Shown here: piece by piece, positions 8,604-14,945 of the stretch
Layout: each line of letters starts with the position of its first letter
Position numbering within the stretch: position 1 is the first letter of the stretch
Notes under the pieces: generated by a model
The model's database searches: none
Seen by the model: the letters and a program-made list of their open reading frames with translations, nothing else
What the model was told of the DNA's origin: nothing
Assembly (NCBI GenBank): GCA_026389255.1
Contig: JAPLIF010000195.1
Span: 1 to 18,335 of the forward strand
DNA from: Cyanobacteriota bacterium
Lineage (GTDB): Bacteria > Cyanobacteriota > Cyanobacteriia > PCC-6307 > Cyanobiaceae
Direction: 5' to 3'
DNA length: 18,335 nt
Made by a program: the position numbers and the translations under genes

Positions 8604-9350
8604 TCAGGCGAACAACAGCTTGGTGAGCACCACATCCACCAGGGCCACCGACACCAGAATCATCACCACGGCCCCGGTGGTGCTGGTGCCCACCTCCTTG
8701 GGGCCGCCGCGGGTGGTGAGCCCCCAGCCGCAGGACAGGATGGCAATCAACAAGCCGAAAATCAGGGCCTTGAACAACATGGAGGGCAGGTCCTCCGGTT
8801 TCAGCCAAAGGCGCACTGAATTCCAGAAGACATTGGGCGGAATGCTGTAAATCATGGTGCTGCTGATCTGCCCCGACCAGATCGCCATCCAGAAAAACAG
8901 CAGGCATTGCACCGGCGCCATCACCACCATCGCCAACAGACGCGGCACCACCAGGTATTGCACCGGATCGGTGCGCAGCATGGTGATGGCATCGATCTGT
9001 TCGGTCACCTTCATGGTGCCGAGCTGGGCGGCGTAGGCGGTGGCCACCTTGCCCGTGAGCAAAGTGGCGGTGAGGAGAGGGGCGATCTCCCTGGCCAGGC
9101 CCAGGGCCAACAGGCCGCCAACGGCGAGGCTGGCGCCGCGGCGGGAGAGTTCGGCCGCCACCTGGATGTTGAAGACGGTGCCGGCGGCCAGGCCCGTGAT
9201 CACGATGATCAGCAGGCTGCCGGGGCCCGCCTCAAACAACTCCTGCAGCAGATCCTGGATGCCGATGCGGCCCCGGGCGATGGCGCTGACCGCCTGGCCG
9301 CCGATCATCAGGCTGGTGCCAAGACGCTCCAACCAACGCGGCGTTTTCAT
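8604..9350 (-). CDS. MlaE/YrbE-type lipid ABC transporter permease
   Basis: Permease subunit of an MCE-type lipid transporter in the cell envelope (MlaE in Proteobacteria; TGD1 in chloroplasts), 248 residues. Typical features in order: an N-terminal interfacial helix, the membrane segment SLLIIVITGLAAGTVFNIQVA, the coupling region LGLAREIAPLLTATLLTGK and GTMKVTEQIDAITMLRTDPV, and the C-terminal GGPKEVGTSTTGAVV and VALVDVVLTKLLF. The ATG at 9348-9350 overlaps the stop of the MFS gene by one base (TGATG). The ATPase and MCE substrate-binding subunits are not in this window. In cyanobacteria these are often encoded elsewhere, so the assignment does not depend on them. Confidence 0.9.
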   Translation of the reverse strand: MKTPRWLERLGTSLMIGGQAVSAIARGRIGIQDLLQELFEAGPGSLLIIVITGLAAGTVFNIQVAAELSRRGASLAVGGLLALGLAREIAPLLTATLLTGKVATAYAAQLGTMKVTEQIDAITMLRTDPVQYLVVPRLLAMVVMAPVQCLLFFWMAIWSGQISSTMIYSIPPNVFWNSVRLWLKPEDLPSMLFKALIFGLLIAILSCGWGLTTRGGPKEVGTSTTGAVVMILVSVALVDVVLTKLLFA

Positions 9351-10843
9351 CAAGCGGCGGGGAGGGCGCCGGAAGGCTGGCTCGGCCAGCGGCGCATCAC
9401 CACCAGGGCCAGCACCACCAACACCGCGGGGATCAGGCCCATGCACAGGCGGATGGCGGTGAGGGCACTGGCGGGCTGGAGGATGCCCCTGGAGGCGGCG
9501 TAGCCCGTCAGGCTCATGAGATTGCCAAACAGAAACAGGGCCACGCTGATGCAGATCTTCTGGGCGAACACCATCCAGGCGCTGTAAAGCCCGGCGGGTT
9601 TTTCGGCATCGGCGTCGATGGCATCCGGCAACAGGGACCAGGGAATCAGATAGGCGGTGGAGGCCCCCAGCCCGACCACCAGAATCGCGACGACCAAGGC
9701 CGCCAGGCGCAGCAGATTGGCGGGGGCGGTGGGGGCGCCCAGGGCCGAATCCAGGGGCACCAGCACCATGGCCAACAGGCAGCCGCCAATCCAGAGGGCG
9801 GATCCCCAATGGAGGGCCGCGAGGCGTCCAGCGCGCTGGGACACCAGGTTCCACAGTTGCAGTCCCACCAGGGTGCTGAGCTGGAAGGGCAGCAGGATCC
9901 AGTTGCTCCAGTCCTCCGGCACCCGCATCACCACCGGCAGGAAGATCAGCGCTGCGGTCTGCATCAATTGCAACGCGCACCAGAGCAGCAGGTAGAGGCC
10001 CAGCACCATCACAAAGCGGCGGTTGTTGCCCACCTGACGCAACAGGCGGCGGGTGGCGCCAGGGGAGGGGGAGGGCTGCTGGCAGCGCATCGCTACCGGG
10101 GCGATGCCCCAGCCGCAGGCCAGGGTGGAGAGGGTGATCAGGACGCCGGAGATCATGCCGACCCGCAGAAAGCTGGCGGCGTTGTGGTGATCCTTGAGCA
10201 GCAGACCGCCGAGCACGATGCCCACCAGGCTGGCGATGATCGAGCCGGTGAAACGGGAGGTGTTGAGGCGGGTGCGCAGCTCGGTGTTGGTGGTGAGCTC
10301 GGCGGCCAGGGCCGAGTAGGGCAGGTTGACGCAGGTGTAGAGGCTGTTGGCGACGATTGAGATCAGCACGAACACCACCACCTTCACCCAGGCATTGCCG
10401 GGCGGCAGCCACCACATGGCGGCCATGGCCAGGCCCAAGGGCACCGCGCTGCACACAATCCAAGGCAAGCGGGGGCCCCAGCGGCTGCGGGTGCGGTCGC
10501 TGAGCCAGCCCACCAGTGGATCGTTAACGGCATCCCAGAGGCGGGCCAGCATCAGCACCAGACCGGCCATCCAGGCGGGCAGGCCCGCGGCGGCGGTATA
10601 GAAGATGAACAGATAAAAGCCGATCAGTGAGGCCGCCATGCCGGTGCCGGCATCCCCCAGGCCATAGGACAGCAATAGGCGGCGCTGGCGGGAGGGTGCC
10701 AGCTCACTGGCGTCCTTGGAGCCGTCCTCCAGCCAGGTAGCCAGACCTTCTATGGGCTCTTGGGGGTTCCCGGAAGGTGGCTCCAGGGACTGGGTGGCAG
10801 GGCTGGGCGGAACGGACAAGGCTGAGGGGCCTGGGCAGGCCAT
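9350..10843 (-). CDS. MFS transporter, glycoside-pentoside-hexuronide (GPH) type
   Basis: Polytopic inner-membrane transporter of 497 residues with about twelve hydrophobic segments. The GPH-family hallmarks are LLLSYGLGDAGTGMAASLIGF at residue 54 onward, RLWDAVNDPLVGWLSDRTRSRWG (the cation-binding D-x3-D-P region and the loop 2-3 motif), and a late DAIDADAEKPAGLYSAW that matches the family's D..D...G.R..G.y.a motif. Substrate cannot be predicted; relatives move sugars with Na+ or H+, but cyanobacterial members are mostly uncharacterised. The 50-residue N-terminal tail is polar, and a later start cannot be excluded. First gene of the minus-strand cluster and directly coupled to the MlaE-type permease. 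Confidence 0.88.
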   Translation of the reverse strand: MACPGPSALSVPPSPATQSLEPPSGNPQEPIEGLATWLEDGSKDASELAPSRQRRLLLSYGLGDAGTGMAASLIGFYLFIFYTAAAGLPAWMAGLVLMLARLWDAVNDPLVGWLSDRTRSRWGPRLPWIVCSAVPLGLAMAAMWWLPPGNAWVKVVVFVLISIVANSLYTCVNLPYSALAAELTTNTELRTRLNTSRFTGSIIASLVGIVLGGLLLKDHHNAASFLRVGMISGVLITLSTLACGWGIAPVAMRCQQPSPSPGATRRLLRQVGNNRRFVMVLGLYLLLWCALQLMQTAALIFLPVVMRVPEDWSNWILLPFQLSTLVGLQLWNLVSQRAGRLAALHWGSALWIGGCLLAMVLVPLDSALGAPTAPANLLRLAALVVAILVVGLGASTAYLIPWSLLPDAIDADAEKPAGLYSAWMVFAQKICISVALFLFGNLMSLTGYAASRGILQPASALTAIRLCMGLIPAVLVVLALVVMRRWPSQPSGALPAA

Positions 10844-10915
10844 AATGGCGCAGATGTTCGTTCGATCCCAGTGGTTGGGGCCATCGGCCTAACCGGGTGA
10901 TACAAACGAACTGCT

Positions 10916-11007
<92 letters not shown>

Positions 11008-11012
11008 CTGCT

Positions 11013-11038
11013 GAAAGCCCTTGCTGTCACGGGCTTTC
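11013..11038. terminator. Hairpin between tRNA-Gly and the Fic gene end
   Basis: GAAAGCCC (11013-11020) pairs perfectly with GGGCTTTC (11031-11038) around a ten-base loop. It lies downstream of both the tRNA and the convergent Fic gene, where a shared terminator is expected. The T-run is before rather than after the hairpin on the + strand, so intrinsic termination is uncertain. Confidence 0.4.
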
Positions 11039-11134
11039 GCGGAAGCGCTTGCCCGCCAGATAGAAGCCAAATTGGCTTGGACGATCGCCCACAGCCTGAT
11101 CTCCGCCCTTCAGATCGGGGCTTGGGCATGGTGA

Positions 11135-12307
11135 TCAGAGCGGTTCAGTGCCCTCACCGAGGATCGCGAGGTAGTCGTCATAGGCGAACAGCCGATTGCG
11201 ACGCCCTCCAGTGATTTCACGGGCGATGCCGAGGCCCACCAGGGTTTCGATCGCCTTGCTAGCAGTTGGAAAACTCAGATCACCCAGCTGTTTGAGCTGA
11301 TTGATGCTGGTGAGCGGTCGCCGGCGCAAAGCCAAGTAGCACTGCTGCACACTCGCCCTGGAGCGGCCGAGCCCCACCAGCCGTGCCCCATCGGCGTGGA
11401 ACAGCTCCAGCAACCGCTCGGCCGTCGCCACGGCGCCTGATGCCGTGCTTTCGACCCCCTCAAGAAAAAAAGCGATCCAGGCTTCCCAGTCCCCGTTCTG
11501 CCGCACGCCGTCCAGCAGCTCGTAATAACGACTGCGGTGCTGCTTGAAGAACAGGCTCAGGTAGAGCAGCGGTTGCCCCAGCACGCCTGCATCAACCAGC
11601 ATGAGCACGATCAGCAGCCGGCCGAGGCGGCCGTTGCCGTCGAGGAACGGGTGGATCGTTTCGAACTGCACGTGGGTCAGGGCGGCGCGCACCAGCACCG
11701 GCAGGGTGTGCTCGCCCTGGGGCCCGCCGTGAATGAACTGCTCCATCGCGGCCATGCAGTCCTCCACTAGCCCCGGTGGCGGAGGCACGAAACTGGCGTT
11801 GCCCGGCCGGGTGCCGCCAATCCAGTTCTGGCTGCGCCGGAACTCGCCAGGCAGTCGATCGGCGCCGCGACCCCGGGCCAGCAGCCGGGCGTGGATTTCC
11901 CGCAGCAGGCGTGAAGACAGTGGGAATCCTTCCCCAAGCCTGGTCAGGCCGTGCTCCAGGGCGGCCACGTAACTGGAGACCTCCACCACGTCATCGAAGG
12001 GAACGCCGGGTGCTTCCTTCAGTTCAAACAGCAGTAGATCGGAGAGGGATGACTGGGTGCCTTCGATTTGGGAGGAAAGCAAGGCTTCCCGCCGCACGTA
12101 GGCGTAGAGAAACAACTCGGGATCGGGGAGCAGGGATGAGACCCCATCCAGGCGACCGCAGGCCAGAAGGGCCTGCTCGTGCAGCGCCTGCAAGGGTCCT
12201 TCCAGCACCACAGGCGGCTGGGGAGGCAGCGGCGCCGGCACGAAGGCCCGCACAGCTTCCCCGGCGGTGCTGGTGATCTCGAAGCGCCCGGTGGCGTCGC
12301 GCCGCAT
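11135..12307 (-). CDS. Fic domain protein (AMPylase-type), class II with N-terminal inhibitory helix and C-terminal winged helix
   Basis: Fic proteins transfer AMP or other nucleotide moieties to target hydroxyls. The 390-residue protein has the complete catalytic motif HPFLDGNGRLGR at residues 219-230 (His219 the general base). The target-binding flap SFVPPPPGLVE lies near residue 172. An inhibitory (S/T)xxxEG motif, S78-SQI-E82-G83, lies N-terminal to the Fic core, which defines class II. The C-terminal 80 residues (SVQQCYLALRRRPLTSINQL and SFPTASKAIETLVGLGIARE) look like a winged-helix DNA-binding domain. All key residues are present, so it should be active and self-inhibited. A purine-rich AGGGGGG lies about ten bases before the ATG at 12305-12307. 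It sits alone between the two tRNA-derived repeats, with paired inverted repeats just upstream that may be its own operator. Confidence 0.93.
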   Translation of the reverse strand: MRRDATGRFEITSTAGEAVRAFVPAPLPPQPPVVLEGPLQALHEQALLACGRLDGVSSLLPDPELFLYAYVRREALLSSQIEGTQSSLSDLLLFELKEAPGVPFDDVVEVSSYVAALEHGLTRLGEGFPLSSRLLREIHARLLARGRGADRLPGEFRRSQNWIGGTRPGNASFVPPPPGLVEDCMAAMEQFIHGGPQGEHTLPVLVRAALTHVQFETIHPFLDGNGRLGRLLIVLMLVDAGVLGQPLLYLSLFFKQHRSRYYELLDGVRQNGDWEAWIAFFLEGVESTASGAVATAERLLELFHADGARLVGLGRSRASVQQCYLALRRRPLTSINQLKQLGDLSFPTASKAIETLVGLGIAREITGGRRNRLFAYDDYLAILGEGTEPL

Positions 12308-12326
12308 GGATCCCCCCTGGGGCGAA

Positions 12327-12374
12327 CCTTGAATAAGCTCTGATCTTATTCAAGGGAAAGGGCTTTCCTTTGAA
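12327..12374 (-). promoter_or_regulatory. Nested palindromic operator upstream of the Fic gene
   Basis: Two overlapping inverted repeats lie 20-67 bases before the Fic ATG. The first is perfect: CCTTGAATAAG (12327-12337) with CTTATTCAAGG (12345-12355) around seven bases. The second, 12349-12374, has arms TTCAAGGGAAAG and CTTTCCTTTGAA with one mismatch. The result is three TTGAA/TTCAA half-sites starting at 12329, 12349 and 12370, about two helical turns apart. A binding site for the Fic protein's own winged helix is an inference. Confidence 0.6.
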
Positions 12375-12509
12375 CAAGGCCAGCCTGGTACTGGCCCTGG
12401 CGGGCACATAAGCGGCTGTTTCGCCGGTCCCAATTGCTGTCTCAGGGTCTTCCATTGGTTCGCTCGTCTGATGCTCCTGTCTAGTGCTGATAAGGGATTA
12501 GACGGGAAA

Positions 12510-12556
12510 ACGTCTCACCAAACATCTCACATGCTGCTTTTTCCTTGGTGAGAAGT
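12510..12556. promoter_or_regulatory. Inverted repeat just inside the distal att-like copy
   Basis: ACGTCTCACCAA (12510-12521) and TTGGTGAGAAGT (12545-12556) pair over 12 bases with one mismatch around a 23-base spacer. It lies 33 bases before the distal tRNA-derived repeat. It could be a recombinase arm site, an operator or a remnant; nothing in the sequence decides between these. Confidence 0.45.
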
Positions 12557-12588
12557 CAGCGGCGGCAATAAGATTGGGCGATTTATGG

Positions 12589-12656
12589 CTCAGCCTTCCA
12601 AGCTGATGATGCGGGTACGATTCCCGCCGCCGGCTTGTTTTTTTGATAGGGGTTTT
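12589..12656. repeat. attR-like direct repeat (partial tRNA-Gly copy)
   Basis: This 68-base copy of 10940-11007 starts within the anticodon stem, so no 5' half of a tRNA is present and it cannot be a functional tRNA. The two differences are T to A in the T-loop (TACGATT) and C to G in the acceptor stem, which breaks a pair. The trailing T-run and GATAGGGGTTTT are conserved. Confidence 0.8.
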
Positions 12657-12744
12657 TGGTGCTGGCCGAAATGGATAGGACCAGACCTGCTCCGCAACCT
12701 ATTTACCGACCTAGAATGGGGTCTCCCTCTGGTCTGGGCCGCTG

Positions 12745-12999
12745 ATGGCGCACCGCGTGCTGACCGAAACCGCCGTAAGCATCTCGGAACACAAGAAGAA
12801 CCCCATGGCCACTGTGGCGGCAGGAGAGGGGATGGCCGTCGCAGTGCTCAACCGCAACGAGCCAGCCTTTTATTGCGTCCCAGCAAGGGCTTACGAGGAG
12901 CTGATGGATTTGGTGGATGATCTGGTGCTCGGTCGCCTTGCCGATGCCCGATTGGCCGATGGCCAGGAGCTGGTGCGGGTCAGCCTCGATGCCCTTTGA
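12745..12999 (+). CDS. RelB/StbD-type (Phd/YefM superfamily) antitoxin
   Basis: Antitoxin of a type II toxin-antitoxin module, 84 residues, apparently intact. The N-terminal DNA-binding part reads TAVSISEHKKNPMATVAAGEGMAVAVLNRNEPAFYCVPARAYEELMD, the classic layout of this family (VSIS..KKNP, then VAVLN.N.PAFY.VP..AYE). The C-terminal tail, DDLVLGRLADARLADGQELVRVSLDAL, is the usual toxin-binding segment. It overlaps the RelE-like toxin reading frame by 11 bases. Because that toxin is broken, the antitoxin may be a relic or act against homologous toxins elsewhere. ATG 12745 fits the family start. Confidence 0.87.
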   Translation: MAHRVLTETAVSISEHKKNPMATVAAGEGMAVAVLNRNEPAFYCVPARAYEELMDLVDDLVLGRLADARLADGQELVRVSLDAL

Positions 13000-13177
13000 G
13001 CTCGCCTTTCATCCCGAGTCCCTGCGGGAATGGCAGCAGCTCACGGCCGGAATCCGGGAGCAGTTCAAGAACAAGCTTGCTGAACGGCTGATCGAACCGC
13101 GGATTCCCGCCAGCAAGCTGAGGGGCTCCAGTCATCGCTACAAAATCAAGCTACGAGCCGCTGGATATCGGCTGTTT
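12989..13177 (+). pseudogene. Truncated RelE/StbE-type toxin
   Basis: From the ATG at 12989 the translation follows the RelE/ParE-type mRNA interferase closely for 63 residues: PFELAFHPESLREWQQL, IREQFKNKLAERL, PRIPASKLRGSS and YKIKLRAAGYRL. At GYRLF similarity stops. The expected last strand of about 25-30 residues (VYQV..., with the VGKR-type catalytic end) is missing. The frame happens to stay open to 13597, but that translation resembles nothing and crosses the next module. The loss of the C-terminal catalytic residues predicts an inactive toxin. It pairs with the upstream antitoxin through an 11-base overlap. Confidence 0.82.
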
Positions 13178-13294
13178 AGCGACAGGCCGATCAGCGCTGA
13201 ATCCCATGCCCTATTGCCGACTCCAAGCCCCCTGAGCTGGATTAACTACGCCGGCAATCCGAGGCCAGTGGCAGATGCCTCTTGTTGCTGGGAG

Positions 13295-13368
13295 CTACTC
13301 CGCCAGCACCTGGTACACGAGCCGTACCGGATGTTGATGCGGCGTGAACAGGCCCCGCGCAGCTCACC
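13295..13368 (-). pseudogene. YoeB (Txe)-type toxin remnant, frameshifted
   Basis: Read on the minus strand immediately after the YefM stop, one frame gives GELRGACSRRINI (13368-13330). A second frame then gives VRLVYQVLAE and a TAG stop (13327-13295). Joined, these match the YoeB core where a W-SRRIN...HRLVYQV stretch is expected, so a frame-changing deletion lies near 13330. Most of the N-terminal half and the catalytic C-terminal tail are absent. Its position directly downstream of a YefM-like antitoxin supports the identity. Confidence 0.7.
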
Positions 13369-13543
13369 AGCCCGATTCGTTGCTCAGCTCAGAGACATCG
13401 GTGGCCATGCCTGCGAGGATCGATTCGCGCATGCCAGGGATCGAGACCAGGTTCAGGGTCTCCTGGATGGCGCGCCAGTCGTCTTCCGAGAGCAACACGG
13501 CATTGCCCCGCTTGCGAATTTCTGTGGCGGAGACCGTGGACAT
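13364..13543 (-). pseudogene. YefM-type antitoxin with internal in-frame deletion
   Basis: The 59-residue translation begins MSTVSATE and continues IRKRGNAVLLSEDDWRAI, then LSIPGM-type sequence (here VSIPGMRESILAGM) and TDVSELS. YefM homologues are about 80 residues. Here the roughly 20-25 residues that normally lie between SATE and KRGNAVLL, forming part of the DNA-binding fold, are missing with the frame preserved. The C-terminal toxin-binding part is intact. The toxin that follows is also broken. The operator upstream (13562-13579) still looks like a YefM site. Confidence 0.78.
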
Positions 13544-13561
13544 GGCGCTGCAAAACATACC

Positions 13562-13579
13562 CGTACGTTTAAGGGTACT
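13562..13579 (-). promoter_or_regulatory. YefM-like operator: two GTAC palindromes 12 bp apart
   Basis: CGTACG (13562-13567) is a perfect palindrome and GGTACT (13574-13579) has the same GTAC core; their centres are 12 bp apart. This is the spacing known for the paired TGTACA operator palindromes of yefM-yoeB. The site lies 19-36 bases before the YefM ATG, in the right place to overlap its promoter. Confidence 0.5.
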
Positions 13580-13793
13580 GCTTCTGGTCCCAAGTAGGCA
13601 GCGAGGGCCTCAGGACCAATTCCAGCTCTTAAGCCAATCCGCAAGGAATCCTCACACCAAGGCTGTTTCACTTTTGAACGCTCCAGATCAGAAGCGGGTA
13701 GAGCGCAACAGAATTGCAATCAGCCTCCGTTCCCGTCTTCTGCATCTGGTTGTTGGACACTTCCACTAGACGATGGAAAGAAGGCTGCACCTG

Positions 13794-14201
13794 CTATCTA
13801 TCTGGCAGGAGCTTGGCGGATAGAAGCAGAAAGACTGACGCATTGTTAGACGCCCTTGCCACTGCCCAGTCTTGATGAGCTGCCTGTGCACGACTAACAG
13901 CAGCTACAACCTCAGCCCGTTTAAACGACAATGCAGTGTTGTAATCAGCTTTGTGTCGAAGTGATTGGAGGTCAACAAAGGCGTTGCACACGCTGATGAG
14001 CTCAGCCTCGAAAGGTACCGTGAATAATGGACCAGGCCATGGAGGTGAGCTCTGCGATTGAGCCATGACCTTATTGGCCGCTTCCTTGACTGAATAATAT
14101 GCCGCGGAGATAGCGCGTCTAAGCGACGCTTGCTTTGGCCTCATCGGATCCAAGGTGGCCAGTGTGCTGGCTTGATCAAGAAGATCAGATGCGAGACTCA
14201 C
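13794..14201 (-). CDS. HEPN-like domain protein, GTG start
   Basis: A 135-residue helical protein resembling HEPN-fold proteins: RPKQASLRRAISAAYYSVKE (residues 21-40) is the typical HEPN helix with R-A-Y-Y, and the later VDLQSLRHKADYN...FKRAEVVAAVSRA matches the second conserved part. The canonical RNase motif R-x4-6-H is not evident; Arg82-His83 are adjacent. It may therefore be a non-catalytic member or use another site. The GTG at 14199-14201 overlaps the stop of the upstream gene in a GTGA arrangement, so the two are probably co-translated. Base composition is clearly lower in GC than the core genes, suggesting transfer. Function could be toxin-antitoxin-like or regulatory. Confidence 0.65.
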   Translation of the reverse strand: MSLASDLLDQASTLATLDPMRPKQASLRRAISAAYYSVKEAANKVMAQSQSSPPWPGPLFTVPFEAELISVCNAFVDLQSLRHKADYNTALSFKRAEVVAAVSRAQAAHQDWAVARASNNASVFLLLSAKLLPDR

Positions 14202-14473
14202 TCTTCACCTTCCTTCGAAAACGAGATCACTGTTGAAACCGGAAGATCATTGGCCCTCTGTCGCATAGCAGTTGCAATGCTATTTAATAGCTTTCCCGTT
14301 TCTGCGCTTGGATCTGCAATAGGGAATGAGGACAAGAGGCTAATCAACACTTGGATCTCGTCCTGCCCGTCCTCACTTGCATGGACTTGAGCGCGGATGG
14401 CTGAGACGTAATCTCGAAGATCAGAGAGGTCTTCTAATCTACTTCTTGATTCATTGTCAAGCTTGTAGCTCAT
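14198..14473 (-). CDS. Small protein of unknown family, partner of the HEPN-like gene
   Basis: I do not recognise this 91-residue protein. It is mostly helical by eye, acidic in its first half (LDNESRSRLEDLSDLRDYVS, then HASEDGQDE), with a hydrophobic middle (IQVLISLLSSF) and a tail ending KEGEE. No membrane segment or DNA-binding motif is clear. It begins at the ATG 14471-14473 and its stop overlaps the HEPN-like start by four bases. A small protein directly upstream of and coupled to a HEPN protein is the layout of several two-gene toxin-antitoxin modules, but it is not an MNT-type nucleotidyltransferase. Low GC like its partner. Confidence 0.6.
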   Translation of the reverse strand: MSYKLDNESRSRLEDLSDLRDYVSAIRAQVHASEDGQDEIQVLISLLSSFPIADPSAETGKLLNSIATAMRQRANDLPVSTVISFSKEGEE

Positions 14474-14493
14474 TGCAAAGCATCATTTTCGAA

Positions 14494-14502
14494 ATTGTAG
14501 CA
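14494..14502 (-). promoter_or_regulatory. Extended -10 promoter for the HEPN-like pair
   Basis: On the minus strand TGCTACAAT, an extended -10 element, ends 21 bases before the ATG of the small partner gene. No good -35 box is seen, which extended -10 promoters can do without. A 13-base palindrome (GACGGGACCCGTC, 14523-14535) lies just upstream and could be an operator. Confidence 0.4.
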
Positions 14503-14945
14503 AGGCCAAATCGGCTTGTATGGACGGGACCCGTCGGCAGGAAACTAGTTGGCTCGGAAGCTGCCCAACTACTAAATAGGCCGTTCCGTGATCCACTCAA
14601 GCGGGTGTTGAGAACGCCGCCTATGCAACCCCATTTCCGCCATGGTATTTCGGGAACCCCTGTTCACAAGGGGATTCAACCTCAATGTCCTGCCTGTGGC
14701 CGGGTGCATAACGGAACCGAGATGCACGTCGATCCTGGGGCCGTGAACGGTTCTCCATCAATGGCAGCTGCTGTCCCTGCCTCCCTGGCAAATGATCAAG
14801 GTTTGACATCGCCGCCTATGGATCGGCGCCGCTGAGGACCTTCAGTCCAGACCCATTGCTTTGCAGCCCTTCCTGGCCCCATGGGCTGTCGCTTTGGCGT
14901 GCACCTCCGGAACCGAGATGCATGCTTAAAGGTGCCCCTGGCTGC
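14503..14945. other. Non-coding stretch with diverged ~195-base-period repeats
   Basis: No gene is supported. CGCCGCCTATG occurs at 14615-14625 and 14810-14820, and CGGAACCGAGATGCA at 14712-14726 and 14908-14922. The two pairs keep the same internal distance (97 and 98 bases), so this looks like two decayed copies of one unit of roughly 115 bases. Each CGGAACC copy lies between TGCA half-sites. A small hairpin (CCCCT / AGGGG) is at about 14661-14679. The open frames through it have no recognisable product. Confidence 0.5.

Larger units (their letters stand above)
11008..12656. mobile_element. Putative tRNA-Gly-associated islet carrying a Fic gene
   Basis: The interval between the two 68-bp copies is 1,649 bases per repeat unit and contains one complete gene (Fic, minus strand), its palindromic upstream region, and a further inverted repeat just inside the distal copy. 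No integrase is present, so the element is either a remnant that lost its recombinase or was moved in trans. The direct repeat formed by tRNA 3'-end sequence is the classical outcome of tyrosine-recombinase integration. Alternative: a duplication by another route, with the Fic gene acquired independently. Confidence 0.6.

Noticed and set aside
12917..13597. 226-residue extension of the RelE-like toxin frame
   Set aside because: Similarity ends at about 13177; the rest is antisense to the YefM/YoeB relics and resembles nothing.
14377..14835. 152-residue plus-strand frame, and a 62-residue minus-strand frame at 14621-14809
   Set aside because: No family match, crosses the promoter of the HEPN-like pair and the decayed repeats; no consistent coding signal.
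14500..14945. Possible integron attC sites near the integrase relic
   Set aside because: One GCCCAAC heptamer occurs near 14563, but no properly spaced partner GTTRRRY site or convincing attC fold was found by eye.
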